The notes under the pieces are model-generated. The model was not told the DNA's origin. It did no database searches and worked only from the letters and a program-made list of their open reading frames with translations. 64,000 nt of DNA from assembly GCA_949294085.1 (NCBI GenBank), contig CASFFX010000006.1:228256-292255 (forward strand), read 5' to 3'. Each line of letters starts with the position of its first letter. Positions within the stretch are counted from its first letter, which is position 1. This stretch comes from an uncultured bacterium (GTDB taxonomy: Bacteria; Elusimicrobiota; Elusimicrobia; Elusimicrobiales; Elusimicrobiaceae). The translations under genes and the position numbers were made by a program. Shown here piece by piece: positions 58,966-64,000 of this stretch.

Positions 58966-60195
58966 ATGGCTAAACTAGTACGTGGGTTTAGAGACATCTT
59001 TGAACCCCAATCCAAAAATTTTACGGAATTGGAAAATTGCGCCCGCAGCGTATTTTCCCTTTACGGATTTGGCGAATTGCGCTTGCCTACGGTAGAGCTG
59101 AAAGAGCTGTTCGTCAAGTCCACCGGCGAAACGACCGATATCGTACAGAAGGAAATGTACGCCTTTGAGGACGCCGGCCACCGCCAATTGGCAATCCGCC
59201 CGGAAGGAACCCCCGGGGTGGTGCGTGCGTATTTGGAAAATAATTTTACGCAAAATGCGCCGGTGCAAAAGTTTTATTATATCGGCAACATGTTCCGCGC
59301 CGAACGCCCGCAGGCGGGCCGCTACCGCGAGTTTGAACAAATCGGGGCGGAATACATCGGCAATTCGGCTCCGTCGGCCGATGCCGAAGTGATTTTGATG
59401 CTCAAAGACATCGTTGCCAAATTTGGGGCCAAAAACTACAAGGTCAAAATCAACAGTCTGGGCTGCGACCAATGCCGTCCGGTCTATCGGCAGGAGCTGA
59501 TTGATTTCTTGTCCAAAGAAAAAGATTCCCTTTGCGAAAACTGCCAGACCCGGCTGGAAAAAAATCCGCTGCGCGTGCTGGACTGCAAAATAGACGGCGC
59601 CCGCTTTGCGGGCCGCGTGCCCACCTTAAAACTCTGCCCGCAATGCCAAGCCCATTTTGACGAGGTCCAGGCGTTGCTGAAAGGAAAAATAGATTTTGAA
59701 GTGGACCCGATGCTGGTGCGCGGGCTGGATTATTATTCCCGCACGGTATTTGAATTCCAAGCGGGGGACGCGTCCCAAAACGCCATTGCGGCGGGGGGAC
59801 GCTACGACACGCTGATTAAAAATATGGGCGGCCCCGCCACGCCGGCCATCGGCTGGGCCATGGGCGCCGAACGCGTGATTCTTTCCCGCGGCGAAACGCC
59901 GCTTGCCCGCGAAAAAAGCGTGTATGTGGTGTCCTTGGAAAAAGAGTGCAACGAAACGGCTTTTAATTTAATGCAGTCGCTTCGCCAGGCTTCTATCCGC
60001 ACGGAAGGCGGTTTGTTTGACAAAAACGCCAAAGGCCAAATGAAGCAGGCCAACCGCTGCGGCGCCGCATATGCCGTCATTTTGGGCGGGAACGAATTGG
60101 CCAAGCGGGCGGTTACTTTTAAGGATTTGGAAACCGGAACCCAACGGGAAATTCCGTTTGATGATTTAATTAACGAGGTAAAAAAACTGGTATGA
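58966..60195 (+). CDS. hisS: Histidyl-tRNA synthetase
   Basis: A 409-residue class II synthetase. LVRGFRDIFEPQSKNF (N-terminal), RPEGTPGVVRAYLENNF (motif 2 region), YRPQAGRYREFEQIGAEYIG-like segment, HisA motif LVRGLDYYSRTVFEF and motif 3 AIGWAMGAERVIL. C-terminal anticodon-binding domain present. It overlaps aspS by 4 bases (ATGA), the common hisS-aspS arrangement. Confidence 0.96.
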   Translation: MAKLVRGFRDIFEPQSKNFTELENCARSVFSLYGFGELRLPTVELKELFVKSTGETTDIVQKEMYAFEDAGHRQLAIRPEGTPGVVRAYLENNFTQNAPVQKFYYIGNMFRAERPQAGRYREFEQIGAEYIGNSAPSADAEVILMLKDIVAKFGAKNYKVKINSLGCDQCRPVYRQELIDFLSKEKDSLCENCQTRLEKNPLRVLDCKIDGARFAGRVPTLKLCPQCQAHFDEVQALLKGKIDFEVDPMLVRGLDYYSRTVFEFQAGDASQNAIAAGGRYDTLIKNMGGPATPAIGWAMGAERVILSRGETPLAREKSVYVVSLEKECNETAFNLMQSLRQASIRTEGGLFDKNAKGQMKQANRCGAAYAVILGGNELAKRAVTFKDLETGTQREIPFDDLINEVKKLV

Positions 60196-61940
60196 AACGA
60201 ACAAATTACTGCGGGGACGTTACGGCTTCCCTGCTCGGCACGAAACAAACCCTTTGCGGGTGGGTAAACAGCTACCGCAACCACGGCGGCGTTTTGTTTA
60301 TTGACCTGCGGGACCGCACCGGCCTGTGCCAGGTGGTGGTGGAACCTTCCAAACCGTTCTTTGCCGAAGCTTCCGCCGTACGCAACGAATACGTGGTGGA
60401 AGTAACGGGAACCCTCAAAAGACGCATTGAAGGTGCCGTGAACAAAAATATGAAAACCGGCGAAATTGAACTGGTGGCGGACGAATTTAAGGTGTTAAAC
60501 ACTTCTATTCCGCTGCCGTTTGATGTGGAAAAATCCCGCTCGGTAGCCGAAGAAATTCGTTTGAAATACCGCTACCTGGATTTGCGCAATCCCAAAATGT
60601 TTGCCAACTTGCTTTTGCGCCACCGCATTATGCAGGCGGCCCGCCGCTATTTGGACGCGCACGGCTTTTTGGAAGTGGAAACCCCGATTTTAACGCGTTC
60701 TACGCCCGAAGGGGCGCGGGATTACCTGGTGCCTTCCCGCGTGCACCACGGCGAATTTTACGCCTTGCCGCAAAGCCCCCAGATGTTCAAGCAAACTTTG
60801 ATGGCCAGCGGCATTGACCGCTATTTCCAATTGGCGCGCTGCTTCCGCGATGAGGACCTCCGCGCCGACCGCCAGCCCGAACACACGCAAATTGATATGG
60901 AAATGTCGTTTGTAACGATTGACGATATCCACGAAGTGGTAGAAGGGCTGATGCAGGAAATTTTCAAAACGGCCGGCAAAGAGCTGAAGCTGCCTTTCCC
61001 GAAACTTTCCTTCCACGATGCGATGGAAAAATACGGTTCCGACAAGCCGGACTTGCGCTATACGCTGGAAATGAAGAACGTCAACGCCATTTTCCAAAAC
61101 ACGGGTTTTAAGGTGTTTAAGGACATTTTGGCCGCCGGGGGCGCAATTCGCGCCATCCGCGGCGAAAAAGGCGCCGCCTATTCCCGCGGACACTTGGACA
61201 AGCTGACGGAACTCGTCAAAAAGAACGGGGCCAAAGGGCTGGTGTGGATTAAAGTAAAAGACGGCGCGTTTGAAGGGCCGTCGGCCAAATTCTTTACCGC
61301 GCAGGAGCTGGACGCGCTTAAACAAGCCGTCGGTGCCCAGGACGGAGACATCATCTTCATCGGCAGCGACGCCAAACTGCACACCTGCCAAATTTTTATG
61401 GGGGCCCTGCGTAAGGAATTGGTCAAAGAATTGCCCCGCCAAAGCGAGTGGGCTTTTGCGTGGATTACCAACTTCCCCTTGCTGGAATACATTGAGGAAG
61501 AAAACCGCTGGGACGCCGCCCACAACCCCTTTACGGCCCCGGTGGAAGAGGACTTGCCCAACCTGGAAAAGGACCCCGCCTCTATCCGTTCGTACCAGTT
61601 TGACCTGGTGTTAAACGGCAACGAGCTGGCTTCCGGCTCCGTGCGCAACTGCCGCCGCGAAGTGCAGGAACGCATCTTGGCGCTGATGAAATACTCCAAG
61701 GAAGAATCGGCCCGCCGCTTTGGCATGTTGTTAAACGCGCTGGAAGCGGGGGCGCCGCCTCACGGAGGCATTGGCCTGGGCTTGGACCGCATTACCGCCC
61801 TGTTGGCGGGGGAAGATTCCATCCGCGAAGTGATTGCTTTCCCCAAAACGGCGCAGGCGGTTTGCCCGCTGACGGATTCGCCCAACACCGTAGATGACAT
61901 CCAACTCAAGGAATTGGGCATCCAAATTACCAAAGAATAA
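60192..61940 (+). CDS. aspS: Aspartyl-tRNA synthetase, bacterial type
   Basis: A 582-residue synthetase with the N-terminal OB-fold (LCGWVNSYRNHGGVLFIDLRD), catalytic core (PTLTRSTPEGARDYLVPSR-like, FRDEDLRADRQPEHTQID), the bacterial GAD insertion domain (about 290-410) and motif 3 GGIGLGLDRITALLAGE. The length and GAD domain mark the bacterial form. Because asnS is also present, this enzyme could be either discriminating or not; that is not decided here. Confidence 0.96.
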   Translation: MKRTNYCGDVTASLLGTKQTLCGWVNSYRNHGGVLFIDLRDRTGLCQVVVEPSKPFFAEASAVRNEYVVEVTGTLKRRIEGAVNKNMKTGEIELVADEFKVLNTSIPLPFDVEKSRSVAEEIRLKYRYLDLRNPKMFANLLLRHRIMQAARRYLDAHGFLEVETPILTRSTPEGARDYLVPSRVHHGEFYALPQSPQMFKQTLMASGIDRYFQLARCFRDEDLRADRQPEHTQIDMEMSFVTIDDIHEVVEGLMQEIFKTAGKELKLPFPKLSFHDAMEKYGSDKPDLRYTLEMKNVNAIFQNTGFKVFKDILAAGGAIRAIRGEKGAAYSRGHLDKLTELVKKNGAKGLVWIKVKDGAFEGPSAKFFTAQELDALKQAVGAQDGDIIFIGSDAKLHTCQIFMGALRKELVKELPRQSEWAFAWITNFPLLEYIEEENRWDAAHNPFTAPVEEDLPNLEKDPASIRSYQFDLVLNGNELASGSVRNCRREVQERILALMKYSKEESARRFGMLLNALEAGAPPHGGIGLGLDRITALLAGEDSIREVIAFPKTAQAVCPLTDSPNTVDDIQLKELGIQITKE

Positions 61941-61957
61941 GTCCGTTTAGATGAAAG

Positions 61958-61982
61958 AACCCCGCTTCGGCGGGGTTTTTTT
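61958..61982 (+). terminator. Terminator of hisS-aspS
   Basis: AACCCCGC with GCGGGGTT, loop TTCG, T run. Confidence 0.88.
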
Positions 61983-62039
61983 ATGCAACGCGTGAGCGCG
62001 CGCGTTCGTAAAAGAAATGACAAACGGACCTTTTTGGGG

Positions 62040-62045
62040 TATAAT
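62040..62045 (+). promoter_or_regulatory. -10 element 6 bases from the lipoprotein start
   Basis: TATAAT with a 6-base gap to the ATG at 62052. ATGACA, a good -35 match, lies 17 bases upstream of it. Confidence 0.65.
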
Positions 62046-62051
62046 GAAAAT

Positions 62052-63119
62052 ATGAAAACATTTCCCGCAATGCTTGCCTTGGGAGTTGGTTTGGGGTTTT
62101 TTGTGGCGGGCTGTACGCCTTCCGAAGAAGAAATGCACCCCCGGCGCCGTTCTGTACGGGCCGATAACTTGCGGCGGTACCTGGCCAAAGCGCATCGTTT
62201 TCAGGCGTTGGCCCAGGCCCGTTCCACGCCGCTGGTGCAAGGGCCGCTGCTCCCGCGGAACACCCTGCGGGATTTTTTGCCCCGGGAAACCGACACGCGG
62301 GTTTCGGCTCAAATTGCCGCCCAACAGCAACAGCTGCAGGCGCTGGTGCGCCAAGCCGCCGCCCGCCGCGCGGCCGATGAAACCGCCGCCTTGCTTTCCC
62401 AATACCGCCAGGACGCGGTGCAAAGCGCGCTGCAGGCCCAAACCCCACAGGAATTGGCAACGCAGTTAACCGAAAAAAACGCGCTGTACACGCAAAAAAT
62501 ATCCGATTTTTCCCATCAAAAACTGCAGGAAAACTGGCTGCTGCCTAACGAGAAGCAAAGCCGTTTTTCCCAGCGTCGTTTGAAACGGGCCTTTTTAAGC
62601 CTGGCCGAAGCCGTGGGCCGGGAGTATGGGGCCGAGTGCGCCTTGCATACGGAACCCTTTTTGCAAAAAACGGCCGACGATTATTTGCAGGTGCTTTCTT
62701 CGGCCCAAAATGCCCAGCAGCTGCAAGACGGCCTGACCCGCTTGGGGGACGAGGCGGACCGCACTTTCAGCGCCTTAAAAGCCCAATATGAAGACCCGCT
62801 GCTGGCGCTTTCGCCCCAGCAGGCGGCTTCGCTGCGCGTGCGGCTGATTGAAGCCCAGCAGGAAACGGAAAACCTCTTTCAAAAGTTATACGGCAAATCC
62901 GCCGTACTGCAAACGCGCGATATTTTTGAAAAATATAAAAATCAGGCGGACGCGATTGTCCGCGTGCCGGCTCGTTTTAGCCGCATGCAGGCGCAATTAA
63001 ACCGGGCGGGGGAATTGTACCGTCAGGAAATGACGCAGCTGCAAGTGCGCTTAAACCGCAATCTGGAGCGCCGCGCCGCCCAAATGCGGAGGCTTCCCTT
63101 AACGGCCGCAAGGAATTAA
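62052..63119 (+). CDS. Gln/Ala/Arg-rich coiled-coil lipoprotein, unknown function
   Basis: A 355-residue protein. The signal MKTFPAMLALGVGLGFFVAGC gives lipobox VAGC with Cys21. The mature protein is almost all helical and rich in Gln, Ala, Arg and Leu (QQQQLQALVRQAAARRAADE, QYRQDAVQSALQAQ, LRVRLIEAQQETENLFQKL), so long coiled coils are likely. No family recognised. It may be an envelope spacer or periplasmic scaffold. An in-frame ATG at 61983 lies on the aspS terminator and is rejected. A membrane protein gene follows 3 bases after its stop, so the two probably work together. Confidence 0.78.
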   Translation: MKTFPAMLALGVGLGFFVAGCTPSEEEMHPRRRSVRADNLRRYLAKAHRFQALAQARSTPLVQGPLLPRNTLRDFLPRETDTRVSAQIAAQQQQLQALVRQAAARRAADETAALLSQYRQDAVQSALQAQTPQELATQLTEKNALYTQKISDFSHQKLQENWLLPNEKQSRFSQRRLKRAFLSLAEAVGREYGAECALHTEPFLQKTADDYLQVLSSAQNAQQLQDGLTRLGDEADRTFSALKAQYEDPLLALSPQQAASLRVRLIEAQQETENLFQKLYGKSAVLQTRDIFEKYKNQADAIVRVPARFSRMQAQLNRAGELYRQEMTQLQVRLNRNLERRAAQMRRLPLTAARN

Positions 63120-63122
63120 TTT

Positions 63123-64000
63123 ATGGAAAAAAATAAAAGACTGTTTCAGCTGGGATTTTTGATTATCGTTTTTTTGGCGATGGGACTGGCGTTGCTGCGC
63201 ACCGGTTCTTATACGCGCTCGGCCTCGCAAAAAGGCCAACAGCAATTAATCCGCCAGGAAGAGCGGCAAAAGCAATTGTCCATTGAAGATTTGAAAGACC
63301 AGGAAATTTTGGGCTTGCCGCCGGAAGAGTCCGCCCGGAGCAAAGCGCAAAAACGCGCCTTGGCCGTGCAGCGCTATTCCCGCCGTCCCAATTTGGCGCT
63401 CAATGCCCAAGATTATACGCTGGACCCTTCTGCCCTGCAAAACCCGTATGCCTCCTTGCCGTCCGTTTCCACGGGCGGTGCTGAGGGAGGCACGTATCAG
63501 CCGCAAGGCCTTTCCCCGGCCAAATACGGCCACTATGGCGCGTCCTCTTCCGGCGGGGTGGCCGGCGGCGGAGTGCCGCCCGCTTCTCAGGCGGCCCAGG
63601 CGCCGGCGCCTGGGGTGTATCGCCCCACGGTGCAGGAGCAAATGCAGGCGGAGCGCAACCGTTCTTTTGCCCCGTTTATGAATACGCTGACCAAAGAACA
63701 GCAGCAGCGGCTGGAAAACCAATTAAAAAATCTGACCGGCGGGATTGACCGCGCCGTTGCCAAAGCGTTGCTGCCCAAAAGCAAAAAAGACGCCAACATT
63801 GAAAAATATCTCCAGCGCCATGCTTCGCCTCAAGCGGCTGCGGCGGGGCCTTTTGCCCCGGTGCTGGAACAAGTGGCTTCGCAAAAGGCGGGGGTGGTAA
63901 ACAGCATGGGGCAGACGTTTGGCTCGCAGGCCGCCAAAGAGGCTTCACAAGTCATGGATTCCTTTCAAAGCGAAATGACTTCCGCCGTTACCGCGCCCAA
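63123..64000 (+). CDS. Single-helix anchored Gln/Ala-rich protein, partial
   Basis: A frame open from ATG 63123 to the end of the window (292 codons, no stop yet). One N-terminal membrane helix (LFQLGFLIIVFLAMGLALL, about 7-25), then a charged helical stretch (QQQLIRQEERQKQLSIEDL). A Gly/Ser/Ala/Pro-rich linker (about 110-175) and further helical Gln/Ala-rich sequence follow. No domain recognised. It starts 3 bases after the lipoprotein stop and shares its composition, so they likely form an operon for an envelope structure. The C-terminus is outside the window. Confidence 0.72.
   Translation, partial: MEKNKRLFQLGFLIIVFLAMGLALLRTGSYTRSASQKGQQQLIRQEERQKQLSIEDLKDQEILGLPPEESARSKAQKRALAVQRYSRRPNLALNAQDYTLDPSALQNPYASLPSVSTGGAEGGTYQPQGLSPAKYGHYGASSSGGVAGGGVPPASQAAQAPAPGVYRPTVQEQMQAERNRSFAPFMNTLTKEQQQRLENQLKNLTGGIDRAVAKALLPKSKKDANIEKYLQRHASPQAAAAGPFAPVLEQVASQKAGVVNSMGQTFGSQAAKEASQVMDSFQSEMTSAVTAP

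Overview
The window is a dense, mostly housekeeping segment of a Gram-negative bacterial chromosome, roughly 50-55% GC by eye, with no rRNA, no insertion sequence and no CRISPR array. Lipid A and inner-core genes (lpxK, lpxL-type acyltransferase, kdsB, gmhB, heptose kinase), outer-membrane barrels, lipoproteins and four separate type IV prepilin-like genes show an outer membrane. The many stand-alone prepilins and the gene neighbourhoods suggest Elusimicrobiota, probably a host-associated Elusimicrobium relative. That assignment is an inference; no 16S gene or marker tree was available.

Layout. 1-5.7 kb: 3' end of typA, a hexapeptide acetyltransferase, a divergent FtsA-like protein, a YheS-type ABC-F ATPase and a DEAD-box helicase. 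5.7-7.3 kb: two prepilins with their own promoters, and a strongly promoted 29-residue peptide gene. 7.3-19.1 kb: nadB, pyrG, then a leftward lipid A/heptose operon (acyltransferase, gmhB, DUF3108 lipoprotein, heptose kinase, kdsB), rightward lpxK plus a prepilin, and a leftward glycosyltransferase/deacetylase/pseudo-deacetylase operon. 19.4-21.4 kb: TPR lipoprotein, tRNA-Met and two unknown envelope proteins. 21.4-29.5 kb: the rimP-nusA-infB and rbfA-nrnA-truB-ribF translation cluster, split by a prepilin on the opposite strand. 29.6-32.1 kb: TetR-controlled SMR efflux pair and an outer-membrane barrel. 32.1-44.6 kb: thioesterase, then the classical rpsB-tsf-pyrH-frr-uppS-(alkD-GNAT)-cdsA-dxr-rseP-ispG-proS series, all leftward. 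44.8-54.6 kb: a repeat barrel protein, nadE-S8 protease-MATE, then yceD-rpmF-plsX-fabG-acpP-rnc-ankyrin protein. 54.8-58.9 kb: asnS, tRNA-Ala(CGC) followed by a five-copy 102-bp tandem array made partly of its own 3' end, and a frameshifted metalloprotease gene. 59-64 kb: hisS-aspS and two envelope proteins, the second cut by the window end.

How the genes work together. The window supplies translation (initiation factor, elongation factor, ribosome recycling and maturation, four aminoacyl-tRNA synthetases), MEP isoprenoids leading to undecaprenyl phosphate, phospholipid and fatty-acid synthesis, lipid A and heptose, and NAD synthesis. Most operons show translational coupling by 1-4 base overlaps.

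Most notable: (i) at least seven genes have a TANAAT/TATAAT -10 element exactly 6 bases before the start codon, implying leaderless mRNAs; (ii) three proteins look like families that have lost their active site (NadE glutaminase half, second polysaccharide deacetylase, FtsA-like ATPase); (iii) the tRNA-Ala tail/terminator array; (iv) the 29-residue peptide with a near-consensus promoter; (v) histone H1-like lysine/alanine tails on IF-2 and ribosomal protein S2.
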